Assembly (NCBI GenBank): GCA_004014935.1
Contig: CP025324.1
Location: forward strand, 310,001 to 374,000
DNA length: 64,000 nt
Origin: Saccharomycopsis malanga
Lineage: Eukaryota; Ascomycota; Saccharomycetes; Ascoideales; Saccharomycopsidaceae
Reading direction: 5' to 3'
Shown here: positions 9,912-20,667 of the stretch, piece by piece
Position numbering within the stretch: position 1 is the stretch's first letter
How the letters are laid out: each line of letters opens with the position of its first letter
The notes under the pieces: model-generated
Told to the model about the DNA's origin: nothing
Seen by the model: only the letters and a program-made list of their open reading frames with translations
Database searches by the model: none
Position numbers and translations under genes: made by a program

Positions 9912-11522
9912 ATGAAGCTCAGTGTTCTTACATTAGCCGCTGTCCTTGGCAGCGTCTCTGCAAACTCATTTATCAATCTCCAAGATGCTAACCAATCGCC
10001 ATTGCTTGGAAAACTCAATTCCAAGACCTTCAGTAAGGCCCACACTTTGTTGGATTCTGCTGCGGATGCTTTGGGTGTTTCTTTGGACTCATTGTCCTCG
10101 GATATCAAAAGCACCTGGTCTGAAATTGCCTTGAAATTTCCTACTGCTGTTTCCAGCTTGGAGTTTATCTCCAAGCCAAAGAAACACACCAAGAAAACCA
10201 AATGGGACTTCCATGTTTCTGATGCACAGCATCCTGGCCACAAGTTGAGAGTTAAGAAGACCGAGCCTCTCAAGTTAGGAGTAGACTCTACTAGACAGTA
10301 TTCTGGTTATCTTGATGTTGAGGAAGAGGACAAACATTTTTTCTACTGGTTCTTTGAATCTAGAAACGATCCTAAAAACGATCCAGTTGTGTTGTGGTTG
10401 AACGGTGGTCCAGGTTGTTCTTCCTTGACTGGTTTGTTCTTTGAATTGGGGCCTTCCTCAATTAACCAAGACATCAAGCCAGTTCCTAACCCATACTCTT
10501 GGAACAACAATGCTTCTGTCATCTTCTTGGACCAACCTGTCAACGTTGGTTATTCCTACTCTTCTTCTGGAGTCACCGACACTGTTGCTGCTGGTGTTGA
10601 TGTGCATGCCTTTTTGAAGCTTTTCTTTAAACAATTTCCAGAATATTCTCACTTGGACTTCCACATTGCTGGTGAATCCTATGCTGGTCACTACATTCCA
10701 GTCTTTGCGTCCGAGATTTTGTCTCACGATGACAACAACTTCAACTTGACCTCTGTTTTGATTGGTAATGGTTTGACCGACCCATTGAGACAATACGAAT
10801 ATTACCAGCCAATGGCCTGTGGTAAGGGTGGTCATCCATCTGTCTTGAGCGACGACGAGTGTGATGCTATGTTGGAAAACGAGCCTCGTTGTTTGAATTT
10901 GATCAAGTCATGTTATGAAACCGAGTCTGTCTGGACCTGTGTACCAGCAGCAATTTACTGTAACAACCAAGCTTTTGGTCCATACCAAAAGACCGGTTTG
11001 AATGTCTATGACATCAGATCACCTTGTGAGGCAGGCGCTCCTGGCGGTCTTTGCTACAGAGGTTTGGCGTACATTGACGAATACTTGAACGAGGACTACG
11101 TCAAGGAGGCTCTTGGTGCTGAAGTCGACAATTACGAATCATGTAACATGGACATCAACAGAAACTTCTTATTCGCTGGTGATTGGATGAAACCATACTA
11201 CACCAGAGTCATTGAGTTGTTGGACAAGTACGACTTGCCTGTTATTATCTACGCTGGTGACAAGGACTTCATTTGCAACTGGTTAGGTAACCACGGTTGG
11301 TCTGACTATTTGGAGTACAGCAAACACAAAGAATTTGCTGCCGAATCCTTGAAAAAATACTACACTTTGGATGGTGCCTATGCTGGTGAGGTTAAAAACG
11401 TTGACAAATTCACCTTTTTGCGTTTGTTCAATGGTGGCCACATGGTCCCATACGACCAACCAGAAGCCTCTTTGGACTTCTTCAACAGATGGCTTTCTGG
11501 AGAATACTCTTTGCAACAATAA
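9912..11522 (+). CDS. PRC1: Vacuolar carboxypeptidase Y precursor
   Basis: A 536-residue serine carboxypeptidase (CPY1 in Candida nomenclature). The start is the ATG at 9912, because it is followed directly by a signal peptide ([17 protein letters not shown]). A propeptide of about 100 residues precedes the mature enzyme. The S10-family catalytic residues are visible: nucleophile S256 in GESYAG, aspartate in GDKDFICNW and histidine in [10 protein letters not shown]. The oxyanion segment LNGGPGCSS is also present. CPY removes C-terminal residues from peptides in the vacuole and is the classical cargo of Vps10 sorting. TTG dominates for leucine and I found no CTG codon, as expected for a strongly expressed gene in a CUG-Ser species. 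Confidence 0.97.
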   Translation: MKLSVLTLAAVLGSVSANSFINLQDANQSPLLGKLNSKTFSKAHTLLDSAADALGVSLDSLSSDIKSTWSEIALKFPTAVSSLEFISKPKKHTKKTKWDFHVSDAQHPGHKLRVKKTEPLKLGVDSTRQYSGYLDVEEEDKHFFYWFFESRNDPKNDPVVLWLNGGPGCSSLTGLFFELGPSSINQDIKPVPNPYSWNNNASVIFLDQPVNVGYSYSSSGVTDTVAAGVDVHAFLKLFFKQFPEYSHLDFHIAGESYAGHYIPVFASEILSHDDNNFNLTSVLIGNGLTDPLRQYEYYQPMACGKGGHPSVLSDDECDAMLENEPRCLNLIKSCYETESVWTCVPAAIYCNNQAFGPYQKTGLNVYDIRSPCEAGAPGGLCYRGLAYIDEYLNEDYVKEALGAEVDNYESCNMDINRNFLFAGDWMKPYYTRVIELLDKYDLPVIIYAGDKDFICNWLGNHGWSDYLEYSKHKEFAAESLKKYYTLDGAYAGEVKNVDKFTFLRLFNGGHMVPYDQPEASLDFFNRWLSGEYSLQQ

Positions 11523-13017
11523 GCCAATGTCTTGATATCCACATGTTCTTGAAAAAGTGACCCTTCTTCAAAAATGCTCTTTTTTTATCTTCTTTTTTCT
11601 TCTCCTATTACCTTTTTTCTTTTCTTCGCAAACCATGTATGCACATATGGTCTGGGTTGTTTCAAAATTTACATTTAACGTTTCAATGATTAATAAAAAA
11701 ATATATTTTATAGGTTATCTTGTGTAAGCCACTGGTCGGATGGCTCAATTGTTAGTCCTGGAGAAGAGAAAAAGAGCTGTTAGAATTATTTAACGGCTAG
11801 TAGTCTTGAAAATGAGAAAAAAGACTAAATAGGCTTAAAGGGTTCGAACCCAACTACGAACAGGGTAATTGATGCTGAACATGGCTTCACAGGCTAGTGT
11901 AACTGTCTGAAACACGGTCTACACCAAAATCTAGTGCTTACCTTTCAACCAATTGGGTCTGACTACTATAATCAATAGGACATCATTGGGTTTTCCCCAC
12001 TGTGTTTTGCCAATTCTCTTTAGACAGAAGAACTTTTGTCGTTCAACAAATTAACAACTTACTGTTTAAAATATGTCGTGTTCATAGAAAAACATTGTAC
12101 ATTAATATCAAAATAAACTATCAATAGCAATTGTTTATGCAGTTAAGGTCACGGTTGACACCCAAATCTTTACTCTTTTTTCTCATATGCTTTCTATATT
12201 TCAATGATAGCTCTGAATCATACATATTTTCCAGGAGAAAAAATGACTTGTGAATTTGTAATTTGTTCAATGTATTAAATATATATGGCACCATATTTCG
12301 TGTGGAAAGAAATAGTTAAATTGAGAATATTATATCCCCATACTGGTGAAGAGTAAAATTATTTTCAATTTTTCTACAGAGCTTTTCAATAATATGCTTA
12401 ATGATTTTAAATCAAACTTGAGAAAATTTTATATTGTAAAGTAATATAAAAAAAGTAAATTATCTGTTTTCAATCAACAACTTAAAACGTATCTCTTTCA
12501 TTTCTTTAAAAGAAGTGATTTTCTCCTACCTATCAGGGACTCTATAAAGATTTTAAAACTTTTATGTTTGATCTTCTTTATCATAAATATATTACGAAGC
12601 TTATACTTTATGCAATTGCTTCCATACCCTTGATAATAATGAAACTGTTGCTAAAACACCAAGATTTAACAATAACTAGTTAACATTTAATTGGCAAGAC
12701 TTGATTGAAAAGTCTTAATATCTAATTATTTTTACGAAAAAACAGAGAAACCTCTGGTTTTCAACCAAATACTTTTCACACAATACAAAAGACACCTATA
12801 AGCATTGAACCTTGGCAAATATAGTAGGTTGCAGGTACCTTATATCATATACCAATTTGGCGGTTCAACAGGGAGTGTTTTCGTGCATCGGGTTACATTT
12901 TTCAACATGTCTATAAACCACATTTAACATGATATTGACAGGCAAAGAAAACGTCCTTAGAAAGAGATATATTGTCCTACTTTAGCAGTTACAAACACTT
13001 CCATACGTGGTGGCAGA
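11523..13017. other. Long intergenic region with SINE-like copy A
   Basis: A 1.5-kb AT-rich gap between CPY and REX3. The first 110 bp are T-rich 3' flank of CPY. Repeat copy A occupies about 11728-12077. I see no open frame or RNA gene in the rest (12080-13017). Confidence 0.6.
11728..12077 (+). mobile_element. tRNA-derived SINE-like repeat, copy A
   Basis: The head begins GCCACTGG. It carries an RNA polymerase III box A match TGGCTCAATTG (11741-11751, consensus TRGYNNARNNG) and a box B match GTTCGAACC (11842-11850, consensus GWTCRANNC). The body matches copies B and C along most of its length, for example AACTGTCTGAAACAC and TTGGGTTTTCCCCACT. Between the boxes it shares with copy C a segment of roughly 50 nt that copy B lacks (TAGTCTTGAAAATGAG and flanks). 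The 3' end is weaker (TTTAGACAGAAG, then TTACTGTTTAAAATATG) but still aligns with copy B. No simple-repeat tail remains. Confidence 0.7.
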
Positions 13018-14733
13018 ATGGTCAGTTCAATAAGCGGGCTTTTCAAGGAGATCAAGTGTCCCCGGGGTGAATTGTGTGACCTACCCATCTGCATATTCCA
13101 GCACCAGAGGTTCAATGATGATGTGATAGAAGGTGAATTTCCAGGAAAAGAGTTTGCAGAGGATTCATTTGAGGCATCAGTTTTCCGCCGTGTTTTTGAG
13201 ATGAAGAAGAAACGTGTAGAGCAGGAAGAAAAGATGAAAATGGAAAGGGAAAAGCGAAAACGTCATGCTGATATTATAGAAATAAAAAATGAAAATACAG
13301 ACAAATTACGTACAGAAAAAAAGATTAAGGTGGAAAGCCCAGGTCAGGAAAAGTCTAAGGAAACGGATAATTCTGTAGTTAAAATAACAGCTTATGGTAT
13401 GAAAACAGATACTAATCAGAATAAAGTTGATACTAAAAGAACATCCCAACCAGTATCGGACCAACAAGCTCTTGCGCCAAAAGCAGTAAAGCCATTTGCA
13501 CCGGCGACACAGCAGCAAAGGGCCAAGTTTTTGATGACCCTCAACAAGGAAATACGGGCAAAGTATCCGCAATGCAAAATACCCAATACAAAGTCCATAA
13601 TGTTGGAGCATGACGTAGCAAGAATCTCAAAGCCAGCAAGCTACACGAACAATTTCAAGGCCTTGTTTATGAAAGTCCGTAAGAAGGACCCATGGATATC
13701 GGACCAGATTATGGATAGTGCTAAGACGCAACCATCGAAACCGGCTGAAAAATACACATTAGACGAATATCTACAACATCTCAATGGCCTCGTTCATCCC
13801 AAAGAAATCTTGGAACACCACAACTACATCATGGACATACCAAAGTCAGATAAGGTCCAACAGACACGCGATGGACACGGGCTCGCGACCAGAGTACCAA
13901 TGATGACGCATCTTCAGCGATGTGTGCGGTGCAATACTTTGTTTGATGTTACTGGTGATTTCCGTGGTAGCTGCCGGTTCCACCCTGGTAAAAAGACAGT
14001 TCTTGTGGGTCAAAATGGACGAAAAACGTTTCTTTGGTCGTGTTGCCAAAACAGCATCACTAGGTCGATGGATGAGGATTATGGCAATAGTGAAGCTGTT
14101 CTAGGATGTAAGGAGAACAGCTTTCATGTTTTCAAGGTGGGTGATCCGTATGAGATGCATCATATGTTACCATTTGCCAAGACTGTAGAGCTTTCTAATG
14201 ATTATAATGAGACGGCAAAAAATAAGTTGGCAGCAGTAGGGATAGATGCTGAAATGGTTTTTACAAGACTTGGGTTTGAAGTAGCGAGAGTGACTATTGT
14301 AGATTTTGGTAACAGTTCTCAAGTAGTGTATGACAAACTTGTAAGGCCACGGGGTAGGATAGTAGATTACAATACCCAGTTTAGTGGGATTACCAAAATT
14401 GACTCAACAAATTCCGTGACTTACGAGCAGTTTTTGCAAGAATTAATGGGTTTAATAGACGTTAATACTATTCTCATAGGCCATGGATTGGAAAACGATA
14501 TGAATGTGCTACGGTTGATCCACCCGCGCATTGTCGACACTGCCATCTTGTACAACAGCACAGGGCAAGGAAACAGCAAATATGTGGACAATGTATACCG
14601 GAAGATGTCGCTTAAGCATCTTTGCGAGCGGTTTTTGAAGCGAAACATCCAGACAGGAGAGCACGACTCCGCCGAGGACGCCACCGCGGCCGTCGACTTG
14701 GTCAAGCATTATATACGTCAAAATACAAGTTAG
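13018..14733 (+). CDS. REX3: RNA exonuclease, Rex3/REXO1 family
   Basis: A 571-residue protein. The N-terminus has an [18 protein letters not shown] segment, which resembles a CCCH zinc site and is typical of Rex3 and REXO1 relatives. A Lys/Glu-rich linker follows. The C-terminal DEDDh exonuclease domain starts with D410-A-E-M, followed by the ExoII-type segment [14 protein letters not shown] and the ExoIII-type HDSAEDA. Rex3 is a 3'-5' exonuclease that matures the MRP RNA and works with Rex1 and Rex2 on U5 and RNase P RNAs. A CRFHPGK segment with nearby cysteines (about 305-330) suggests a second zinc site. The protein is longer than S. cerevisiae Rex3 (about 404 aa), mainly in the linker. 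Confidence 0.87.
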   Translation: MVSSISGLFKEIKCPRGELCDLPICIFQHQRFNDDVIEGEFPGKEFAEDSFEASVFRRVFEMKKKRVEQEEKMKMEREKRKRHADIIEIKNENTDKLRTEKKIKVESPGQEKSKETDNSVVKITAYGMKTDTNQNKVDTKRTSQPVSDQQALAPKAVKPFAPATQQQRAKFLMTLNKEIRAKYPQCKIPNTKSIMLEHDVARISKPASYTNNFKALFMKVRKKDPWISDQIMDSAKTQPSKPAEKYTLDEYLQHLNGLVHPKEILEHHNYIMDIPKSDKVQQTRDGHGLATRVPMMTHLQRCVRCNTLFDVTGDFRGSCRFHPGKKTVLVGQNGRKTFLWSCCQNSITRSMDEDYGNSEAVLGCKENSFHVFKVGDPYEMHHMLPFAKTVELSNDYNETAKNKLAAVGIDAEMVFTRLGFEVARVTIVDFGNSSQVVYDKLVRPRGRIVDYNTQFSGITKIDSTNSVTYEQFLQELMGLIDVNTILIGHGLENDMNVLRLIHPRIVDTAILYNSTGQGNSKYVDNVYRKMSLKHLCERFLKRNIQTGEHDSAEDATAAVDLVKHYIRQNTS

Positions 14734-15261
14734 CTTGGTTTCCTCGGGCACCAATACAGAATCAAATGTCTACGTTTGTATACTATAAAGAATGCCAATG
14801 ATAAGTGACGTAACCTACAATATATCGAGGCTAGTGCGCAGCAGAGATAATGGGCTGCCGGGAATTTGAGAAGCCATTTTCAAGTGAAAACAGTTCTGTG
14901 GGGCCCACCGTTGTTGCCCAAACAGTAAAAGAGACTGAAGACCAATGATTGGCCTATAAAATAGTGTCAATCGCTAGACAAATCAGAGAGCAAACAGAGA
15001 AAGGCCGTTTTTTTTCCAAAATTTTTCCGCACATCACTGACAATGAATGAGTAATTTTTCTTTTACATTCGATCGTAATACACCAAGAGTAGTGAAAACA
15101 TAGTAGTTGACTGTTGCTCCAGAGCATCAATTGCACCATTTCAGCCTCAGCAAAGCGAAGTTGAATTTCGAGATTTACTCCAAACGTTTTAAGAAGCCTT
15201 TTATGTGTCCAGAAACCGAGACAGTCTTTTTTGTTATTCCAGTCCAATCCTCCTACAAAGA
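14734..15261 (+). promoter_or_regulatory. SPE1 promoter and uORF-bearing leader
   Basis: A TATA box TATAAAA lies at 14955-14961. Downstream are three short upstream ORFs. ATG 15043 (M-N-E-stop) has A at -3. ATG 15047 opens 18 codons ending about 15103. ATG 15203 opens 20 codons whose TGA stop (15263-15265) overlaps the SPE1 start as ATGA. If transcription starts 40-100 bp after the TATA box, at least the last uORF lies in the mRNA leader. Confidence 0.6.
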
Positions 15262-16707
15262 ATGACAGCCGTAATTTACGACATGGGCAACCCGCCATCC
15301 AACGGCCCTCTTGTTGGCGGTTCTACATCCCTACGTTCTGAGAAGGCCATTTTCCAGTCTCACAAGGCTTTGTTGCCCTATGAGGCTGTCTTACTGTCTG
15401 AAAAGACTCCTTTGACCAACCCCAGTATGGATAGGGCAGTGCGCTCTAGAACCATCAAGGCTATTGGTCAAACTTTACGCAAATGTCTACAATCGCCTGA
15501 GTTTTCAGACGTTTACAATGACAACAATTCGTTTTTTGTTTGCGATTTGGGTGAGGTTTATCGCTTGTTCAATTACTGGCGCTACAAGTTGCCTAGAGTT
15601 GAGCCGCACTATGCCATCAAGTGTAACACCGACTTGCAAATGATTAGGCTTTTGGCAGACTTGGGCGCAGCATTTGACTGTGCTTCTCGTGTGGAAATGG
15701 AAACTGTCTTGCGGATGGGTGTCACTCCTGATCGTATCATTTTCTCTAATCCATGCAAATTTAATTCTCATCTACGCTATGCTAGAGACGTAGGTGTCAA
15801 CTTGACTGTGTTTGATAACGAGGACGAGCTTGTTAAGATCAAACAGCTTCATCCCGACTGTCAGGCCTTACTCAGAATTGAAACCGATGACAAGGCTGCG
15901 GTAGTTCGTCTTTCTTCCAAGTATGGAGCACATTGCTCTTCTTTTGATTCATTGTTGCATAAGGCAAAAGAACTCGACATCAATTTGGTTGGTGTCCATT
16001 TTCATTGTGGTGCAGGCTCCGAAGAAGTCGATTCCATCATCAAAGCTGTCAAGGACGCCAGATTTGTTTTCGATAAGGCTGTCGCATTGGGCTTTAAAAA
16101 CATGAATGTTTTAGACATTGGCGGTGGCTTTATGGTCAACATGAATTTCGATAATGTTGCTGCCACTATCAACACCGCCTTGGAAACCCATTTCCCATTG
16201 TCCATGGGTGTCCGCGTCATCAGCGAACCAGGAAGATTCTTCGCTACATCTGCCTTTACCTTGGCATCCAGCATCATCGGTAAAAGAGGCTCATTTTCCC
16301 AAAACAACCTGGAAAACGAACGTCCGAAGGTATACATCAATGACGGCATCTACGCTAACATGAACTGTATCATCAACGACCATTACACTCCAGTACCAAA
16401 AGTCTTGTCTCACAACAATGAGTTCAAGTTTTACGAGGAAGTCGGCTTCGAAACCCCTTCTAAACCTAGAAAACACTTCAAGGTCGAGGTCTGGGGCCAA
16501 ACTTGTGACAGTGCGGATTTTGTCACTAAAAATGCTGTGGTAAGCTACCCTTTGAAAACCAACGACTGGTTGTTCTTTCAAAATATGGGCGCCTACACCT
16601 TGGCTGCAGCAACTAGCTTCAACGGCTTTAGCCAGCATTCCAGAATTGTCTATATTTCCTCGGAGGAGAACGTTAGATTGAATCAAAGTGAGGATTGGAC
16701 GGTCTAA
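15262..16707 (+). CDS. SPE1: Ornithine decarboxylase
   Basis: A 481-residue PLP enzyme of the group IV (eukaryotic ODC) family. The PLP-binding lysine is K120 in PHYAIKCN. HFHCGAGSEE, the GGGF phosphate loop and EPGRFF follow. The catalytic cysteine is C415 in WGQTCDSADFV. It makes putrescine from ornithine, the committed step of polyamine synthesis, and in yeasts it is controlled by antizyme-directed degradation and at translation. The ATG at 15262 was chosen because the frame upstream of it has no other ATG and the N-terminus then has the family's usual length. The leader carries uORFs, one ending across this start codon. Confidence 0.96.
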   Translation: MTAVIYDMGNPPSNGPLVGGSTSLRSEKAIFQSHKALLPYEAVLLSEKTPLTNPSMDRAVRSRTIKAIGQTLRKCLQSPEFSDVYNDNNSFFVCDLGEVYRLFNYWRYKLPRVEPHYAIKCNTDLQMIRLLADLGAAFDCASRVEMETVLRMGVTPDRIIFSNPCKFNSHLRYARDVGVNLTVFDNEDELVKIKQLHPDCQALLRIETDDKAAVVRLSSKYGAHCSSFDSLLHKAKELDINLVGVHFHCGAGSEEVDSIIKAVKDARFVFDKAVALGFKNMNVLDIGGGFMVNMNFDNVAATINTALETHFPLSMGVRVISEPGRFFATSAFTLASSIIGKRGSFSQNNLENERPKVYINDGIYANMNCIINDHYTPVPKVLSHNNEFKFYEEVGFETPSKPRKHFKVEVWGQTCDSADFVTKNAVVSYPLKTNDWLFFQNMGAYTLAAATSFNGFSQHSRIVYISSEENVRLNQSEDWTV

Positions 16708-17795
16708 AGTTTTCTTCTAAAATAATATAGCTTTTTTTGACTTGTTCCTACAAGTTGTGCTTTATTTTTTCTCTCTACATTTTATAGGGTTTGCCATACA
16801 ATATGATTTTTGTTTTACAATTTTTTTTTACTTATTTATTTTTTTTTTTTTTAGCAAATCAAATACTTTTTTTCCCTTCAAAATGTTTAGCCAAATAAAA
16901 GCCATTTTGTCGGGTTTTTTCAACAACTTTGTATCCTCCAAAGAGAAAATGGTAATTGTCTTGCATTTGTCAAGTACTTGTCAAGTGTTGAGAAAGAAGA
17001 AAATTTTGAGAAAGGCATCAAACAAATGATAATTTGCAATAGAGGTTTTTTCTCGTCATTCAGTTATTGGCCTGCCCACTATTTTTTCATTTGTAAAATT
17101 TCGCATTATGATTTTAAAAGGTTATTCCGGTAAAGAATATCAAGAACATATTCATTAACAATAAATGTGAATTCAGTGAAGATATTGTTCTTTGATTTGG
17201 TAATGACCGCTAATAAGTATTTTAAGGAGGTAAAATTGACCAATTTGAGGAAGAAAATATAAATCAAATAGAATAGATACTTGTATCTATGGTTAGTATT
17301 TTGTCTTTAATCTTATTTGCTTACATAGTCTATGATCGTTTTATTAGTTTTATTTTTTTATCCGGAGTAAAGTACCACTTATTGATTTAATAAGTACTAC
17401 ATATAAAATAAGTATAAATTCACATTGCAGTTGAGTACTAAACTCTTATGATGCGGAAAGGTAATTTGACTGGAGAAAATAAATATATGATAAAACAAAT
17501 TTATGTTTGCAAATATATTTTGCACTCTATTGAATATGTAGTTTTCTATTTTCTGGTGACCTATTAATACCATAGTCATATTTTCACCTTATAGGCTTAT
17601 GCGGTTTATGCATTTTTCTGCATCGTACTGCAGTACCCCCAGCCACCCCATCTCAGATCATTTTTCAGTATAGGAAAAGATGGAAATGTAAACATTCAAC
17701 ATGAACTAGCTGTAGTTATTGCTTGTTTTGTTCAAAACTGTGCTTCGATTGATTGGAATTACCTAGTAAGGTGATCAAAAGTGGTATAGCGAATA
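16708..17795. other. Intergenic region SPE1 / ORC1
   Basis: A 1.1-kb very AT-rich region. The first 300 bp are T-rich and probably form the SPE1 terminator region. Short frames here, such as one rich in Phe at 16742-17029, follow from the T-rich composition. I see no repeat family member or RNA gene. Confidence 0.55.
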
Positions 17796-20579
17796 ATGGC
17801 CCATCTGGCACGAGATTTTGAAGGATGGAGTTACAGCCAAAATATTATTCCATTATCTTCAGATGACGAAGAACCTGGAACAAACATTGGGTTACGGACA
17901 AGTTCCCGGAATTCGTCCAGATTTAGCTCTGCATCAAGGTCTAGGCGGCAGAGAAAAGCTGTGAAAAAAACACAGCTGTTTAGAGATGATCCTTCGAATA
18001 TTGTGCTTAAGCGAGCAGAAGATGATTTAGAGTTTACTGTCGGTGATTGTGTGCTATATAATAACGATTTTATTTTTGATCAAAGGCAATATCAGGATGG
18101 GGAAGACTGTGATCCAAAGAACAATACAGTCATGCTAATAAAGAAAATAAGTTTGCACACTGATGATTATGTTGAGGTTGTAGCTGCATGGTTTTATCAA
18201 AAGACGAATTTCGATGAATTGAACAAGTCTGTGAAGGTTAAGTATCATGATAGGAACGAAGTATTACTCACTCCGTTTCTACAAAAGATCTCTCTCAAGT
18301 CAATTATCACTAAAGTCCATGTTTACTCACTCAAAGACTATAAGGATAAAAAGCTTACTGGAAACAAAACAGGCAAAGATTATGTATGTCTTAAAGCATG
18401 CGATACTTACAATCTAAATCTTATTTCCGAAGAGTTCGATTATAATGAAATGTTGGAAACTTTGTTTGAAAATGAAGTCAAGTTTTCGCAAACATTGAAT
18501 ACTTTTCTTCCACAGGCTATTGATCCTATGAGTGCCTCATCACCCAGAAAAAGCACACCAAAAAAATTGTGCCAAAAAGTGGTGGCTAGTAAATCCCCGA
18601 AAATATCAAAATCACCAAAAAAACCTGCTGGTAAGAAAAAACGACTGCAGCTGTCTACACCAAAAAAGACCTTGCCCGAGCCTGTCAGCCCCAATGAAAC
18701 TAGTAGTGATCTGGATGAACCAGATGCTGCTTCCTCAGAGTATGAAGACGAAGATTTTTTAGAGTCTTCTGATTCTTCTATAGAGCTCATATCTGATGAC
18801 GATTTTGAAGAGAACTTGAAAAGTATGAGAAAAAAAAGAATCACTCGTAGAGGTCGTAAACCTACCAAACCAGCAGCTGCTAAACGGCAAAAGACAGGAC
18901 CTAAAGTGAGAAAATCAGTAAAAGATACTACCCCAAGAATCCCATCACGAGTAGTTGATCTTGATGCTGAGGATTCTGACGTGTTGGAAGTTGTAGGCTC
19001 CGATAGCCCTAAAAAGAAGGATTTATCTTCCAATGCAAATAAATTGTTATTTGAAAATGCTAAAGAACAGCTCCATACATCTGCATTATTAGCTTCGCTT
19101 CCGTGTCGTGAGGAAGAGTTTGCTCAGATCTATCTCACTTTGGAGAGTTTGATTATGCAAGAAATGGGTAGTTGTTTATACATAAGTGGCACCCCAGGAA
19201 CGGGGAAGACAGCTACTGTCCGTAAAGTTATCAACGAATTGTTGACCAGAAAAAAACATAGCATTCGGCAGCAAGAGGTTATCAAGGAGATTGAACTATT
19301 ACGGAAAGAAAAGGAAAAGCCTGGTACTAAACGAAAGGCGAAGAAACAAAGACTGAGAACTAACCTTAAAAAAGCTCAAGCCATAGAAATTGATTCGGAC
19401 GATACAAGCAAACCTGGAACCACAATTCTTCAAGATTTGGAGAAGGAATTGGAGAAGTATGAGAAAAATGCTGACGAAAAGTCGTACGAATATATCAACA
19501 AGTTTGACTATGTAGAGATCAACGGGTTGAAGTTAATATCACCTAATGATTGTTACGAGCTTTTATGGGAGAAAATTAGTGGTAGTCGTGTTTCGGCTAA
19601 TAGTGCTAAAAACTTGATCGAGAATTATTTGGCTGAAAATGAAACAGATGAAGCAGATAAGAGAGCTCCTCTTATTATATTAATGGACGAGATTGACCAA
19701 ATTATCACAAAAAACCAAAGCATCATGTATAACTTTTTTAATTGGCCCACGTATAACAATTGTAAGTTCATTGTTATCGCCATTGCCAACACCATGGACC
19801 TTCCTGAACGTGTGTTGACCAACAAGATCAGTTCCCGGTTGGGATTGTCCAGATTATTATTCCCTGGCTACAGTCACGACCAACTTTCCAAGATTATTGA
19901 AACCAGATTGCAGTCTATGAACCAAGTCAATGTCAGCCTACAAAAAGCCCTAAAGTTCGAGACATCTGCTATTGAGTTTGCCTCTAGAAAAGTTGCCAGT
20001 GTCAGTGGTGACGCAAGAAGAGGCTTATCTATATGTCGGCGTGCGGTTGAAATTGCTGAGGCTGAATATGTAGAAGAGATCAGAACAAAGAGAAATGAAG
20101 GAAGTGCCAAAGATGGGGTTTACTATGTCAAAATCAACCATATTATTCGAGCAATTCAAGAAACAACGAACTCACCTACCGCTCTTTATGTGATGAACTT
20201 ACCAATTATTGCAAAAATCTTCTTGGTATCTATCCTCCGTAGACAAAAGTTCACAGGCTTTTCCGAGAATGAGCTTACTGATTTGATAGATGAAATGAAA
20301 CGTATCATTAGTATGAACTTTTTGAATACCAACAATCCAAATTTCAAAAGCGTGCTAATTGATAACCGAAACTTTTTTGACTCTTTCTATGGAAACAGTA
20401 ATAAAAGCAGTCAGTTTATGGGTTTAAACTCGCTTGTTGGTCAGTTAGTTGACGCTGGTGTAGTGACCCAGGAAGATAATAAAGCTACACAATCAAAGTT
20501 GGTAAAGTTGTGTTTAGCAGAGGACGAAATCCACAATGCATTGAGAAGAGAAAAAGCTTTTCAAAAAATCTTAGGTTGA
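17796..20579 (+). CDS. ORC1: Origin recognition complex subunit 1
   Basis: A 927-residue protein with the Orc1 layout. A BAH domain spans about residues 70-220. A long basic, phosphorylatable linker follows with several S/T-P-K sites, including SPRKSTPKK, SPKISKSPKK and STPKK. The AAA+ ATPase has Walker A GTPGTGKT (about 466-473) and Walker B LIILMDEID near 628. A winged-helix region closes the protein. Orc1 binds and hydrolyses ATP within ORC to load MCM at replication origins; the BAH domain binds nucleosomes or Sir1-type silencers. An insertion of about 60 Lys/Glu-rich residues sits between Walker A and the next AAA+ strand, a known variable place in Orc1. Confidence 0.96.
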   Translation: MAHLARDFEGWSYSQNIIPLSSDDEEPGTNIGLRTSSRNSSRFSSASRSRRQRKAVKKTQLFRDDPSNIVLKRAEDDLEFTVGDCVLYNNDFIFDQRQYQDGEDCDPKNNTVMLIKKISLHTDDYVEVVAAWFYQKTNFDELNKSVKVKYHDRNEVLLTPFLQKISLKSIITKVHVYSLKDYKDKKLTGNKTGKDYVCLKACDTYNLNLISEEFDYNEMLETLFENEVKFSQTLNTFLPQAIDPMSASSPRKSTPKKLCQKVVASKSPKISKSPKKPAGKKKRLQLSTPKKTLPEPVSPNETSSDLDEPDAASSEYEDEDFLESSDSSIELISDDDFEENLKSMRKKRITRRGRKPTKPAAAKRQKTGPKVRKSVKDTTPRIPSRVVDLDAEDSDVLEVVGSDSPKKKDLSSNANKLLFENAKEQLHTSALLASLPCREEEFAQIYLTLESLIMQEMGSCLYISGTPGTGKTATVRKVINELLTRKKHSIRQQEVIKEIELLRKEKEKPGTKRKAKKQRLRTNLKKAQAIEIDSDDTSKPGTTILQDLEKELEKYEKNADEKSYEYINKFDYVEINGLKLISPNDCYELLWEKISGSRVSANSAKNLIENYLAENETDEADKRAPLIILMDEIDQIITKNQSIMYNFFNWPTYNNCKFIVIAIANTMDLPERVLTNKISSRLGLSRLLFPGYSHDQLSKIIETRLQSMNQVNVSLQKALKFETSAIEFASRKVASVSGDARRGLSICRRAVEIAEAEYVEEIRTKRNEGSAKDGVYYVKINHIIRAIQETTNSPTALYVMNLPIIAKIFLVSILRRQKFTGFSENELTDLIDEMKRIISMNFLNTNNPNFKSVLIDNRNFFDSFYGNSNKSSQFMGLNSLVGQLVDAGVVTQEDNKATQSKLVKLCLAEDEIHNALRREKAFQKILG

Positions 20580-20667
20580 ATGTGGTAATTACAGTTAGTC
20601 AAATCAATTAAAACACCATGCATAAACAAAAATTCAAAATATATAACAAGATAAATGAACACGCTGT

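Noticed and set aside
11728-11855. A functional tRNA gene at copy A
   Set aside because: Box A and box B are present, but acceptor and anticodon stems do not pair, and the same unit recurs with a long shared 3' body in other places, so it is a repeat and not a tRNA.
18440-19033. 197-codon frame antisense to ORC1, and long antisense frames over the coiled-coil gene
   Set aside because: Low-complexity Ser/Lys/Glu codons on one strand leave the opposite strand free of stops; the plus-strand ORC1 protein and the minus-strand coiled coil explain them.
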